Below, piece after piece: positions 10,943 to 19,155 of a stretch of DNA of 40,651 nt. The position numbers and the translations under genes are program-made. The stretch is from Pseudomonadota bacterium (GTDB taxonomy: Bacteria; Pseudomonadota; Gammaproteobacteria; Pseudomonadales; Moraxellaceae), in assembly GCA_021833365.1 (NCBI GenBank), contig JAKBFV010000016.1:1-40651 (forward strand), read 5' to 3'. Each line of letters begins with the position of its first letter. Within the stretch, counting starts at the first letter, position 1. Under the pieces are notes generated by a model. The model saw nothing but the letters and a program-made list of their open reading frames with translations. It did not search any database and was not told the DNA's origin.

Positions 10943-11239
10943 TCAGTCGAGGCGCGTCTTGTCGCGTAGCTTCTCAGCGACGGCGCGATGTTCCTCGAGG
11001 GCGGCGAAGACATCAGAGATGCCATCGCCGATCTCCTGATTCATCTGCCGCAGCAGTCCATAGACCTGTTCGACGCGTTGCCGGTAGATCTTGACGGCAT
11101 CGAGATCCTGCGATCCGCTGGCCTCGAGAATGGCGGTATCGATGCTGCGATGCAGGGTTTGCACGCGATCGAGACCCTGTTCCAGACTTTCCTGGACGAG
11201 ATCCTTGAGCACCTCAAGACGGCTGAGTAGCTGTGTCAT
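10943..11239 (-). CDS. small coiled-coil protein of unknown function, coupled to desaturase
   Basis: A 98-residue protein that I do not recognise. It is predicted to be almost entirely helical, with heptad-like leucine and valine spacing (LLSRLEVLKDLVQESLEQGLDRV and RVEQVYGLLRQMNQEIGDG), rich in Gln and Glu, with no signal peptide and no Cys. Its ATG overlaps the desaturase stop in an ATGA, so it is translated with the desaturase as the third gene of the reductase-desaturase operon. This suggests an accessory or assembly role for the desaturase complex, but a phasin-like or unrelated role is equally possible. The coding strand and overlap make it a convincing real gene. Confidence 0.8.
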   Translation of the reverse strand: MTQLLSRLEVLKDLVQESLEQGLDRVQTLHRSIDTAILEASGSQDLDAVKIYRQRVEQVYGLLRQMNQEIGDGISDVFAALEEHRAVAEKLRDKTRLD

Positions 11240-12324
11240 ACCAACTCCGTGCGTGGACGCGAAAAAAGACGATCAGGCAGAGCATAGCGCAAAATGCGCC
11301 GGCCGGCGGCCAGCACCTGCTGGCCAAGGGAACCGGTATGGTAGCGCAGGCCATATTTGGCGGCGATGGCCTTGACCCGTGGCGCCATCTCGGCGTAGCG
11401 CCAGGCCGGCAGATCGGGAAAGAGATGATGCTCGATCTGATGGCTAAGGTTGCCGCTCAGGATATGGAACCAACGGCCACCCTCGATGTTGCTCGATCCG
11501 AGGATCTGCCGCCGATACCACTGACCGCGGCTTTCATGGGCGAGGCAGCTGTCGGGAAAGGTCTCCACCTCTTCGGTGAAATGACCGCAGAAGATGATGG
11601 TGAAGGCCCAGATATTGCGCACCAGGTTGGCGGTGAAATTGCCGAGCAGCACCGGTAGAAAGCTGGGACCGGCGAGCAAGGGAAAGAAGACGTAGTCCTT
11701 GAGCGTCTGACGCTTGATCTTGGCGAGGATGGGGCGCAGTTCAGCGCGCAGCTGTGTCAGCGATTTTTCGCCTTTGAACAGCTTTTCGAACTCGAGATCA
11801 TGCAGAGCGACACCCCATTCGAAGGCCAAGGCGAGAATGAGCGCATAGAGAGGCTGCGCCAACGCGGCTGGATACCAGGGCTGATCAGGAAAGAGGCGCA
11901 GAATGCCATAACCGACATCGCGATCGCGGCCGACGATGTTGGTGTAGGTGTGGTGCATGTAGTTGTGGGAATGCCGCCACTGATCGGCCGGGCAGACATT
12001 GTCCCACTCATAGACCTTGCCCTGCAGGCTCGGCTCATGCATCCAGTCGTACTGGCCGTGCATGACGTTATGGCCAAGCTCCATATTCTCGAGGATTTTG
12101 GAGAAGGACAGAGCCGCCGTGCCGAGCAGCCAGAAAGGTGGCAGCCAGCCGAGCATGAGCATGCCGCGACCGGCGGCCTCGCTGTAACGGACGTAGGCGA
12201 CGATGCGCTCGATGTAGGCACGGTCTTCGGCGCCACAGCGGGCGAGAGTCTCCTGGCGCAGCTGATCGAGTTCTTCCGCCAGTGCTTCCCACTGGACAGT
12301 GGTGACGCGTAGAGCCTGATTCAT
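11236..12324 (-). CDS. membrane fatty-acid (acyl-CoA) desaturase, DesB-like
   Basis: A 362-residue integral-membrane di-iron desaturase that introduces a double bond into fatty acyl chains for membrane fluidity. The three histidine boxes are present: GHNVMHG (84-90), HSHNYMHH (118-125) and HQIEHH (295-300), with an extra ligand candidate in CGHFTEE (246-252). Hydrophobic segments flank them. I chose the ATG at 12324 because GAGG lies eight bases upstream and the sequence before it is not conserved-looking. The reductase gene ends 10 bases upstream and a TetR regulator of the FabR/DesT type is divergent. This matches the Pseudomonas aeruginosa desCB-desT arrangement, where the substrate is acyl-CoA; substrate here is inferred. 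Confidence 0.93.
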   Translation of the reverse strand: MNQALRVTTVQWEALAEELDQLRQETLARCGAEDRAYIERIVAYVRYSEAAGRGMLMLGWLPPFWLLGTAALSFSKILENMELGHNVMHGQYDWMHEPSLQGKVYEWDNVCPADQWRHSHNYMHHTYTNIVGRDRDVGYGILRLFPDQPWYPAALAQPLYALILALAFEWGVALHDLEFEKLFKGEKSLTQLRAELRPILAKIKRQTLKDYVFFPLLAGPSFLPVLLGNFTANLVRNIWAFTIIFCGHFTEEVETFPDSCLAHESRGQWYRRQILGSSNIEGGRWFHILSGNLSHQIEHHLFPDLPAWRYAEMAPRVKAIAAKYGLRYHTGSLGQQVLAAGRRILRYALPDRLFSRPRTELV

Positions 12325-12334
12325 GATAGATCCC

Positions 12335-13426
12335 TCACAAGGACAGGTCGATATCGGTGAGTGGGCGCGAGATACACAGGCGTATATCCTCTTCGCCCTC
12401 CTCGCTGATGCTGCCATCGATGGCGTTCTGCACGCGTCCCTGGAGCTTGCGGCAGGTGCAGGACATACAGATGCCCTGACGGCAGCCATAGGCTGGTTGC
12501 AGACCGGCGTCCTCGAGGCTTTCGAGCAGGAGCTGCTGCGTCGTCATGGCGACGGCGCGATCCTTGACGCGCACGGTCACGGCGGCACCATCCGGGGCCA
12601 TGTGCAGATCGCGATGATAGGCCTCGACGTGCATTTCGCCGCGATGGCCGAGGTCGTGCAACACCTCCTGGACAGCATCGACGAGACCGGCAGGACCACA
12701 GACGAGAACCGGGCTGTCGGCGGGCAAGTCGAGAGCCTGCCAATGCGTAGCATCGAAGTGTCCATGCAGGGGGGTGCTGCTATCCGGTTTTTGCGTCAAG
12801 GCAAAAAAGACCTGCAAATGTGGCAGACGCTGCTGTAGAACAGCGAGTTCTTCGAGATAGACGAGATCATCGGCGCTGCGCGCATACTGCAGCAAACGCA
12901 CGGGTTGCATGCGCCGCCGCTCGGCAAAATCGTAGAGCATGGCCATGGCCAGGGTCATACCGCTGCCCGCTGCGATGAGGGCGGGTGTCTGCTCGATGGT
13001 CAGCGCTGACAGCGCCGCCTGACCATAGATCTGGCCGATCTCGAGAAGGTCACCGACGTGTAGCTGGCTGTGGATCCAGGAAGAAAAACGGCCGTGTGAA
13101 ATTTTTTTAATGCCGACTTCGAGCTCATGTTCACCGATGAAAAGAGGTGTGTAGCTACGGCACACGCGTACACCATCGATGACCGCACAAAGCTCGATAT
13201 GGCGACCGGCAGGGCCAGGGGTGAGGCGATGGTGGCTACGCAGACGTAGACTGAGGACATCCCCACCGACGGCATGCATGGCGGTGACTTCGACGAGGAT
13301 GCGCCGGCGCGTCCACAGAGGATCGACATGGCCGGCAAAAAAATCAAAAACCTCGTCGCGCATCAGACGCGAGATCGACGCATCGACGAAATCCTGCGCC
13401 TGTTGGCGCCACGCAGTCCATGTCAT
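12335..13426 (-). CDS. ferredoxin reductase-like flavoprotein with C-terminal 2Fe-2S domain (DesC-like)
   Basis: A 363-residue electron-transfer protein passing electrons from NAD(P)H through FAD and a 2Fe-2S centre to the desaturase. The FAD domain shows CRSYTP (about 89-94). The nucleotide domain shows LIAAGSGMTLAMAML and LVCGPAGLV. The C-terminal ferredoxin domain has the plant-type ligands CRQGICMSC (C-x4-C-x2-C) and a final Cys in RLCIS. The ATG at 13426 has GAGG nine bases upstream; an upstream GTG at 13453 or ATG at 13441 would extend it but they lie within the operator region. It is the first gene of the desaturase operon, and the promoter and two operators directly precede it. Confidence 0.93.
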   Translation of the reverse strand: MTWTAWRQQAQDFVDASISRLMRDEVFDFFAGHVDPLWTRRRILVEVTAMHAVGGDVLSLRLRSHHRLTPGPAGRHIELCAVIDGVRVCRSYTPLFIGEHELEVGIKKISHGRFSSWIHSQLHVGDLLEIGQIYGQAALSALTIEQTPALIAAGSGMTLAMAMLYDFAERRRMQPVRLLQYARSADDLVYLEELAVLQQRLPHLQVFFALTQKPDSSTPLHGHFDATHWQALDLPADSPVLVCGPAGLVDAVQEVLHDLGHRGEMHVEAYHRDLHMAPDGAAVTVRVKDRAVAMTTQQLLLESLEDAGLQPAYGCRQGICMSCTCRKLQGRVQNAIDGSISEEGEEDIRLCISRPLTDIDLSL

Positions 13427-13448
13427 GATCCATGACCTCATTTCAGTA

Positions 13449-13462
13449 AACACATGTACACT
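13449..13462 (-). promoter_or_regulatory. FabR/DesT-like operator, promoter-proximal copy
   Basis: On the minus strand this reads AGTGTACATGTGTT, closely matching the FabR-type motif AGCGTACACGTGTT as I recall it. It overlaps the -10 element (13460-13465) of the desaturase operon promoter, so binding would block transcription. Confidence 0.75.
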
Positions 13463-13488
13463 ATAATCAGGACGTGATTATCGGTCAA
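13460..13488 (-). promoter_or_regulatory. sigma70 promoter of reductase-desaturase operon
   Basis: On the minus strand TTGACC (13488-13483) and TATAGT (13465-13460) are separated by exactly 17 bp. The start of transcription would fall about 20-30 bases before the reductase ATG. Both elements overlap the two operator copies. Confidence 0.75.
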
Positions 13489-13500
13489 CACTTGTACACT
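13487..13500 (-). promoter_or_regulatory. FabR/DesT-like operator, upstream copy
   Basis: AGTGTACAAGTGTT on the minus strand differs from the other copy at one base and lies 38 bp from it in the same orientation. Its end overlaps the -35 element. Two near-identical 14-mers flanking a promoter strongly suggest real regulatory sites. Confidence 0.75.
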
Positions 13501-13506
13501 GAATTT

Positions 13507-13536
13507 ATCAAGTCTCATCAAGGCTCATCAAGTCAA
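13507..13536. repeat. three ATCAAG repeats with 10-bp period
   Basis: ATCAAGTCTC, ATCAAGGCTC and ATCAAGTCAA follow one another at a strict 10-bp period just upstream of the desaturase promoter and in the leader of the divergent regulator gene. One-turn spacing would place them on the same DNA face. Function unknown; chance slippage is possible. Confidence 0.5.
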
Positions 13537-13605
13537 GGGCACGTCATGGGAAGGTGCGCTGCATCACAAGGACGCTGGTTCCACCCTTCTCATCGCAGAG
13601 CCTAT

Positions 13606-13625
13606 TTGTTAGCATTCCGTAACAA
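13606..13625. promoter_or_regulatory. inverted repeat upstream of the TetR-family gene
   Basis: TTGTTA (13606-13611) and TAACAA (13620-13625) form a perfect inverted repeat with an 8-base centre, about 67 bp before the regulator ATG. It could be an operator or part of its promoter. It does not resemble the FabR-like sites. Confidence 0.3.
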
Positions 13626-13691
13626 TAAAGACAAAACTCGTCGTGAGATGAGATCCTCCTCCGGTGACGACCGGGCTGCGTGAGAGTGGCT

Positions 13692-14330
13692 ATGAGTTTG
13701 CGTATCGAAAGAAAATTGCTGACACGGCAAACGCTGATGCATGCCGCTCTCGACCTGCTCGACGAAGGGCGTAGCTTTGCCAGTCTCAGCCTGCGGGAAG
13801 TGACGCGTGCTGCCGGCATCGTACCAACGGCCTTCTATCGCCACTTCGAAAGTATGGATGACCTCGGTCTCGCTCTCGTCGAGAGCACCAGCGATACCCT
13901 TAGACAGCTGGTGCGCGATGCGCGCCGCCAGCTGGAAAGCGGCAACATGATCATCGACGCCAGTGTGCGCAAGTTTCTCGAACACGTCTCGCTCAATCGT
14001 CGCGAATTCGGCTTCGTCGTGCGCGAACGTTTCGGCGGATCGGCGACGGTGCGCCATGCCATCGGACGCGAGATCGCCGTGTTTGCGCGCGAGTTGTCCC
14101 TCGATCTGCTCAAGTTCCCCCTTTTTGCGCGCATGAGCGCACCGGATGTCGACATGATCACCGGCTTTTTCGTCACGTCGGTCGCCAATGCCGCCGGTGA
14201 TTGGTTGGAGCTGTTGACCGAGGAGGAAGCGCGGCGCGAGGCCTATCGCGTCACCCTGGTCCATCAGCTGCGCCTGGTCATGCTCGGCGCCATCTCCTGG
14301 AACCCGCGCCCCAAGGCGCAGGGCGTCTGA
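13692..14330 (+). CDS. TetR-family regulator of unsaturated fatty-acid synthesis (FabR/DesT type)
   Basis: A 212-residue TetR-fold repressor. The N-terminal helix-turn-helix reads FASLSLREVTRAAGIVPTAFYRHFESMDDLGLALV, almost the FabR sequence, where FASLSLREVAREAGI and PTSFYRHF are typical. FabR and DesT sense the balance of saturated and unsaturated acyl thioesters and repress genes for unsaturated fatty-acid formation. Divergent placement from the desaturase operon and two matching operators there support that role. GAGAG lies 6-10 bases before the ATG at 13692; a GTG at 13680 in frame is an alternative start. It ends in TGA immediately followed by the ATG of the acetyltransferase gene. Confidence 0.93.
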   Translation: MSLRIERKLLTRQTLMHAALDLLDEGRSFASLSLREVTRAAGIVPTAFYRHFESMDDLGLALVESTSDTLRQLVRDARRQLESGNMIIDASVRKFLEHVSLNRREFGFVVRERFGGSATVRHAIGREIAVFARELSLDLLKFPLFARMSAPDVDMITGFFVTSVANAAGDWLELLTEEEARREAYRVTLVHQLRLVMLGAISWNPRPKAQGV

Positions 14331-14864
14331 ATGCTGCGCGGACCGCGTTTGTACCTGGGGCCCTTGCTGCCCAAGGACCAGGAGGCCTTGATGAACTGGG
14401 CCGATGACCCGGAACTGGCCGCTTACAACGAGGTCTACCGACCGGCGAGCTGGACCATGCAGCAGGCACGCTGGGCCAGCCAGGAGGCCAGCCGTATCGA
14501 GTTCGCCGTGCGTCTGGCCAGCGACGCACCGCTCATCGGTTTTGTGCAGCTTACCCACATCGACGTTCTCCATCAAAGTGCCCAGGTCGGCGTCTGCATC
14601 GGTGAGCCGAGCTACCGCCGCCAGGGTTACGCGAGTGAGGCCCTGCGCCTGCTCGAAGACTATGCCAGCACGCATCTGCGCCTGACACGCCTGAGCCTGC
14701 AGGTGCTGGCGCGGCATCACGCCGCCCGCGATCTTTACCGCAAACTCGGCTTCGGCGAAGAAGGACTGCTGCACCACGCCCTTTTTCTCGCGGGTCGCTG
14801 GCAGGATGTCGTCATCATGGCCAAGATCCATCCCAGCCGTGAGATCGATCTGCTAGCGCACTGA
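14331..14864 (+). CDS. GNAT-family N-acetyltransferase (RimJ/RimL type)
   Basis: A 177-residue acetyl-CoA-dependent N-acetyltransferase. It starts RGPRLYLGPLLPKDQEALMNWADDPE, the usual opening of the RimJ/RimL-like group. The acetyl-CoA binding loop is RRQGYASEALRLLEDYA, and the C-terminal part has ARDLYRKLGFGEEGLLHHALF. The substrate cannot be read from the sequence; members modify ribosomal proteins, small molecules or drugs. The start codon directly abuts the regulator's stop, so the two are co-transcribed. Confidence 0.88.
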   Translation: MLRGPRLYLGPLLPKDQEALMNWADDPELAAYNEVYRPASWTMQQARWASQEASRIEFAVRLASDAPLIGFVQLTHIDVLHQSAQVGVCIGEPSYRRQGYASEALRLLEDYASTHLRLTRLSLQVLARHHAARDLYRKLGFGEEGLLHHALFLAGRWQDVVIMAKIHPSREIDLLAH

Positions 14865-14900
14865 ACGCCGTAGCGCGTACAATTTTTCACCGTGAAGCCG

Positions 14901-14906
14901 TATAAT
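14901..14906 (+). promoter_or_regulatory. -10 element for mnmG
   Basis: A perfect TATAAT lies 28 bp before the mnmG ATG, with only a poor -35 (TACAAT at 14878-14883, 17-bp spacer). A short palindrome TTCACCGTGAA (14885-14895) sits in the spacer. Likely the promoter of the mnmG-rsmG-parAB run. Confidence 0.5.
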
Positions 14907-14934
14907 GCCCTGCCTTGTCGATGGGTCAGGCCGC

Positions 14935-16818
14935 ATGAACCATGCAGAATCTTTTGAGGTGATCGTCATCGGTGGCGGTCACGCCGGCACCGAGGCGGCG
15001 CTCGCTGCTGCCCGTATGGGCTGCACCACCCTACTGCTGACGCAGAGCATCGAGACCCTCGGGCAGATGAGCTGCAATCCCGCCATCGGCGGTATCGGCA
15101 AGAGCCATCTGGTGCGCGAGATCGACGCTCTCGGTGGTGCCATGGCCCTGGCGACGGATCAGGCCGGCATCCAGTTTCGCGTCCTCAATGCGCGCAAAGG
15201 TCCGGCGGTGCGGGCGACGCGCGCCCAGGCCGATCGTCAGCTGTACAAGGCAGCGATACGCTGGCGTCTCGAGCATCAGCCGGGACTGCGCATCTTTCAG
15301 CAGATGGTCGACGATCTCATCATCGAAGGTGAACGCGTCACCGGTGTCGTCACCCAGGCCGGCCTGCGTTTTCATGCGCGCAGCGTCGTTCTCACCGCCG
15401 GCACCTTTCTCGCCGGCATCCTGCACGTCGGTCTGGCGCAACATCGCGGTGGCCGTGCCGGCGATCCGGCTTCTCTGACCTTGGCGCAGCGTCTGCGTGA
15501 ATTGCCCCTGCGCGTCGGGCGCCTGAAAACCGGCACGCCGCCGCGTATCGACGCGCGCAGCATCGATTTCAGCGTGCTCGCCGTGCAGCCTGGCGACACG
15601 CCGGAACCGGTGATGTCCTTTCTCGGCGACGTCGCCATGCACCCGCGTCAGCTACCCTGCCATATCACCCATACCTGCGCCGCGACGCATGACATCATCC
15701 GCGCCAATCTCGATCGTTCGCCCCTCTATACCGGCGTCATCGCCGGCGTCGGACCGCGTTACTGCCCGTCGATCGAAGACAAGATCCACCGCTTTGCCGA
15801 CAAGGACACGCATCAGGTCTTTCTCGAGCCGGAAGGGCTGAATTCACAGGAGATCTATCCCAATGGCATCTCCACCTCCCTACCTTTTGATGTCCAGCTC
15901 GCTCTGGTGCGCAGCATGCCCGGTCTGCAGCAGGCGCACATCACCCGCCCCGGCTACGCCATCGAGTATGACTATTTCGATCCGCGCGATCTGCAGCTGA
16001 GCTTGCAGACGCGACAGCTGCAGGGTCTGTTCTTCGCCGGCCAGATCAATGGCACCACCGGCTATGAGGAGGCGGCAGCGCAGGGCCTGCTCGCCGGCAT
16101 CAACGCAGCGCGTGCGGCGCGCGATGAAGAGCCATGGATACCGCTGCGCGACCAAGCCTATCTGGGGGTGATGGTCGACGATCTGGTGACGCATGGCACA
16201 CAGGAGCCCTATCGCATGTTCACCTCGCGCGCCGAGTACCGCCTGCAGCTGCGCGAGGACAACGCCGATGAACGCCTGACCGAGCAGGGCTATGCCCTCG
16301 GCGTCATCGACGCGACGCGCTATCAGCGCTACATCGACAAGCAGGAGGCGATCGAGCGCGCCACGCAGCGCCTGCGTGCCAGCATCATTCATCCGCACAC
16401 GCCGGCAGCACAGCAGCTCAGCGCCGCCACCGGTGAACATCTGCAGCGCGAGTACTCGCAGTATGAGCTGTTGCGCCGGCCAGGGATCGGCATCGCCGAT
16501 CTGCTCGCTCTCGACGGGCAGGAGCTCAGTGCCGAGGTCGCCGAGCAGATTCAGATCCGCTGCAAGTACGCCGGCTACATCGACCGGCAGGCGGAAGAGG
16601 TGGCACGCCTGCATGCACAAGAAGGGCTGGCCCTGGCTGAAGACTTCGACTACGACGCCGTGCGCGGCCTGTCGCATGAGGTCTGCAGCAAGCTCAAGAA
16701 CGCGCGGCCACGCACCCTGGCGCAGGCCGGACGCATCCCCGGTGTGACCCCGGCGGCGCTGTCTCTGCTCCTGATCCATCTGCGCCGGTCGACGACGCCG
16801 ACCGTGGGAGCGGCGTGA
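14935..16818 (+). CDS. mnmG: tRNA uridine 5-carboxymethylaminomethyl modification enzyme MnmG (GidA)
   Basis: FAD-dependent partner of MnmE (9572-10939) in wobble-uridine modification. With the ATG at 14935 the protein is 627 residues, close to the E. coli 629; TCAGG just upstream is a fitting ribosome binding site, while an ATG at 14905 would overlap the promoter -10. The N-terminus has the dinucleotide-binding [21 protein letters not shown]. Family motifs follow: [57 protein letters not shown] and [20 protein letters not shown]. It begins the conserved run mnmG-rsmG-parA-parB. Confidence 0.98.
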   Translation: MNHAESFEVIVIGGGHAGTEAALAAARMGCTTLLLTQSIETLGQMSCNPAIGGIGKSHLVREIDALGGAMALATDQAGIQFRVLNARKGPAVRATRAQADRQLYKAAIRWRLEHQPGLRIFQQMVDDLIIEGERVTGVVTQAGLRFHARSVVLTAGTFLAGILHVGLAQHRGGRAGDPASLTLAQRLRELPLRVGRLKTGTPPRIDARSIDFSVLAVQPGDTPEPVMSFLGDVAMHPRQLPCHITHTCAATHDIIRANLDRSPLYTGVIAGVGPRYCPSIEDKIHRFADKDTHQVFLEPEGLNSQEIYPNGISTSLPFDVQLALVRSMPGLQQAHITRPGYAIEYDYFDPRDLQLSLQTRQLQGLFFAGQINGTTGYEEAAAQGLLAGINAARAARDEEPWIPLRDQAYLGVMVDDLVTHGTQEPYRMFTSRAEYRLQLREDNADERLTEQGYALGVIDATRYQRYIDKQEAIERATQRLRASIIHPHTPAAQQLSAATGEHLQREYSQYELLRRPGIGIADLLALDGQELSAEVAEQIQIRCKYAGYIDRQAEEVARLHAQEGLALAEDFDYDAVRGLSHEVCSKLKNARPRTLAQAGRIPGVTPAALSLLLIHLRRSTTPTVGAA

Positions 16819-16820
16819 GC

Positions 16821-17438
16821 ATGGACGTCGCCAAGCACCGCCTGGAGACGGCTCTGGCCGATATTCCGGCGCCGACACGAGCCAAACTCTGGCAATATAT
16901 CGAGGGTCTGCTGCGCTGGAATCAGGCCTACAATCTGACCGCCATCCGCGATCCCGAGGCGATCGTCAGTCGGCACATCCTCGATAGTGCCAGCATCGTC
17001 GATGCGGTGCGCGGACGCCTCCTCGACGTCGGCACCGGCGCCGGATTGCCGGGCATGGTGCTGGCCATCCTGCGCCCACAGATGGAGGTGACCCTGCTCG
17101 ACAGCAATGGCAAGAAGATCCGTTTTCTCCGCCAGATGGTGAGCGAGCTGGCTTTGCCGTGCGTGCAGGTCGTGCAGGCGCGCGTCGAGGAGACGGATAC
17201 ACAGACGTATGACACGATCAGCAGCCGTGCCTTCGCCAGCCTGCGCGACATGGCCGAGGCCTGTCGACATCGACTGGCGCCGGGTGGCCGCCTGCTGGCG
17301 ATGAAGGGTAAATATCCGGCTGCCGAACTGCAGGAATTACCCGCCGACCTGCAGGTGCAGGTGCAGCGCCTGCAGGTGGCGTATCTGGACGAAGAGCGGC
17401 ATCTGATCATTTTGAGCCGAGCCGGTGACGAGAGGTGA
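16821..17438 (+). CDS. rsmG: 16S rRNA (guanine527-N7)-methyltransferase RsmG (GidB)
   Basis: SAM-dependent methyltransferase acting on G527 of 16S rRNA, whose loss gives low-level streptomycin resistance in other bacteria. The protein is about 205 residues and has the motif I LDVGTGAGLPGMVLAILRP, followed by VTLLDSNGKKIRFLRQMV, ISSRAFASLRDM and LLAMKGKYP. The ATG at 16821 is chosen; a GTG at 16815 overlapping the mnmG stop (GTGA) is an equally plausible start with GGGAG five bases upstream. It is translationally linked to mnmG and parA. Confidence 0.97.
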   Translation: MDVAKHRLETALADIPAPTRAKLWQYIEGLLRWNQAYNLTAIRDPEAIVSRHILDSASIVDAVRGRLLDVGTGAGLPGMVLAILRPQMEVTLLDSNGKKIRFLRQMVSELALPCVQVVQARVEETDTQTYDTISSRAFASLRDMAEACRHRLAPGGRLLAMKGKYPAAELQELPADLQVQVQRLQVAYLDEERHLIILSRAGDER

Positions 17439-17440
17439 CT

Positions 17441-18226
17441 ATGGACAAGGTCTATGCGGTAGCCAATCAGAAAGGTGGGGTCGGCAAAACCACCACCAGC
17501 GTCAATCTCGCCGCCTCCCTGGCGGCCAGCCGCCGCCGCGTCCTGCTCATCGATCTCGATCCGCAGGGCAACGCCACCATGGGCGCCGGTGTCGACAAGC
17601 GCCATCTCGAACGCGGCAGTTATGACGTGCTGACGCGCGCCTGCAGCGCACGCGAAGCGGTGCGGCGTGATCTCGAAGGCGGTTTTCATCTCATCGGCGG
17701 CAATGGCGATCTCGTCGCCGCCGAGGTCGAGCTGGTCAGCGCCATCGGACGTGAACTGCGTCTGCGCCAGAGCCTGCGCGATCTGCTCGCCGACTATGAC
17801 CTCGTCCTCATCGACTGCGCGCCTTCGCTCAACCTGCTGACCCTGAACGCCCTGGTCGCCGCTGACGCCGTCATCATTCCCATGCAGTGCGAATATTTCG
17901 CCCTCGAAGGGCTGGCAGCATTGACCGACACCATCGAGCAGGTGGCGGCGAGCATCAATCCCGGCCTGCATATCGCCGGCATCCTGCGCACCATGTTCGA
18001 TCCGCGCAACACCCTGGCCACCGACGTTTCCGCCGAGCTGCAGGAGCACTTCCCGCGCCAGCTGTTTGATACCATCATCCCGCGCAATGTGCGTCTGGCC
18101 GAGGCGCCGGCGCATGGCCAGCCAGCCCTGCTCTACGATCGCACGTCGCGCGGGTCCATGGCCTATATCGCGCTCGCAGCCGAATTACTGCGACGCCAGG
18201 ATGCCGGCGTGGTCGAGCCGGCCTGA
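17441..18226 (+). CDS. parA: chromosome partitioning ATPase ParA (Soj)
   Basis: A 261-residue ParA/MinD-type ATPase of the small chromosomal class, lacking the N-terminal DNA-binding domain of plasmid ParA proteins. The deviant Walker A is QKGGVGKTTTSVNLA, followed by VLLIDLDPQGNATMGAG and DLVLIDCAPSLNLLTLNAL. It works with ParB and parS to move newly replicated origins. GAGAGG sits five bases before the ATG at 17441, a clear start; a GTG at 17435 overlapping the rsmG stop is less likely. parB follows 26 bases downstream. Confidence 0.97.
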   Translation: MDKVYAVANQKGGVGKTTTSVNLAASLAASRRRVLLIDLDPQGNATMGAGVDKRHLERGSYDVLTRACSAREAVRRDLEGGFHLIGGNGDLVAAEVELVSAIGRELRLRQSLRDLLADYDLVLIDCAPSLNLLTLNALVAADAVIIPMQCEYFALEGLAALTDTIEQVAASINPGLHIAGILRTMFDPRNTLATDVSAELQEHFPRQLFDTIIPRNVRLAEAPAHGQPALLYDRTSRGSMAYIALAAELLRRQDAGVVEPA

Positions 18227-18252
18227 GTTTTTGAGTTGAGGCGCAAGGATCT

Positions 18253-19140
18253 ATGACGATAAAAAAACGTGGACTTGGCGGTGGACGCGGACTCTCCGCC
18301 CTGCTCGGACAGGTGAGCGAAAGTGCCGAGGAGCTGCGCGCCATCGATCAGGGGCGCTTCAGCGATCATGAGCTGCGCTCGATGCCGGTGCATCAGTTGC
18401 AGCGCGGACGCTATCAACCGCGCCGCGACATGGTGGAAGAGGCGCTCGCCGAACTGGCCGACTCGATCCGCCAGCACGGCGTCATGCAGCCCCTGGTCGT
18501 GCGCGCCGTCGCCGATGATCGCTACGAGATCATCGCCGGTGAACGGCGCTGGCGCGCGGCGCAGCTCGCCGGTCTCGAGCAGGTGCCGGTCATCGTGCGC
18601 AGCATCGATGACGAAACCGCCTCCGTCCTCTCTCTGATCGAGAACATCCAGCGTGAAGATCTCCACCCCATGGAGCAGGCGCAGGCACTGCAGCGCCTGG
18701 CCGATGAGTTCGGCCTGACGCACGAGCGTCTGGCGCAGACCGTCGGCAAGTCGCGCGCCACGGTCAGCAATATGCTGCGCCTCCTGCAGCTGCAGGGCGA
18801 GGTACGGCAGATGCTCGAACACGGCGATCTCGAGATGGGGCATGCGCGCGCTCTCTTGACCCTGCCGGCCGTGCAGCAGCAGGAGGCGGCGCATCTCGTC
18901 GTGGCGCGGGCGCTTTCGGTGCGGCAGACGGAAGAACTGGTGCGACGCCTGCAGAACCCGCATCCGAAGCCGAAGAAGGCGGTGGCGGAAGACGCCGACG
19001 TGCGCCGTCTATGCCAGGATCTGAGCGAAAAGATCGGGGCACCGGTGCAGATCCAGCACAAGGAAGGCGGTCGTGGCACGCTCAGCATCACCTACTATTC
19101 GCTGGCCGAGCTTGAAGGCATACTGACCCACATACGCTAG
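18253..19140 (+). CDS. parB: chromosome partitioning protein ParB (Spo0J)
   Basis: A 295-residue CTP-dependent DNA clamp that loads at parS. It starts with the typical KKRGLGGGRGLSALLG. The CTP-binding region contains YEIIAGERRWRAAQLAGL. The helix-turn-helix part contains ENIQREDLHPMEQAQALQRLADEFGLTHERLA and GKSRATVSNMLRLL. The C-terminal dimerisation domain ends SLAELEGILTHIR. Its targets in this window are the two sites inside recF, about 15 kb away and on the other side of oriC. Confidence 0.98.
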   Translation: MTIKKRGLGGGRGLSALLGQVSESAEELRAIDQGRFSDHELRSMPVHQLQRGRYQPRRDMVEEALAELADSIRQHGVMQPLVVRAVADDRYEIIAGERRWRAAQLAGLEQVPVIVRSIDDETASVLSLIENIQREDLHPMEQAQALQRLADEFGLTHERLAQTVGKSRATVSNMLRLLQLQGEVRQMLEHGDLEMGHARALLTLPAVQQQEAAHLVVARALSVRQTEELVRRLQNPHPKPKKAVAEDADVRRLCQDLSEKIGAPVQIQHKEGGRGTLSITYYSLAELEGILTHIR

Positions 19141-19155
19141 CCGGGAGGGCGCGCC

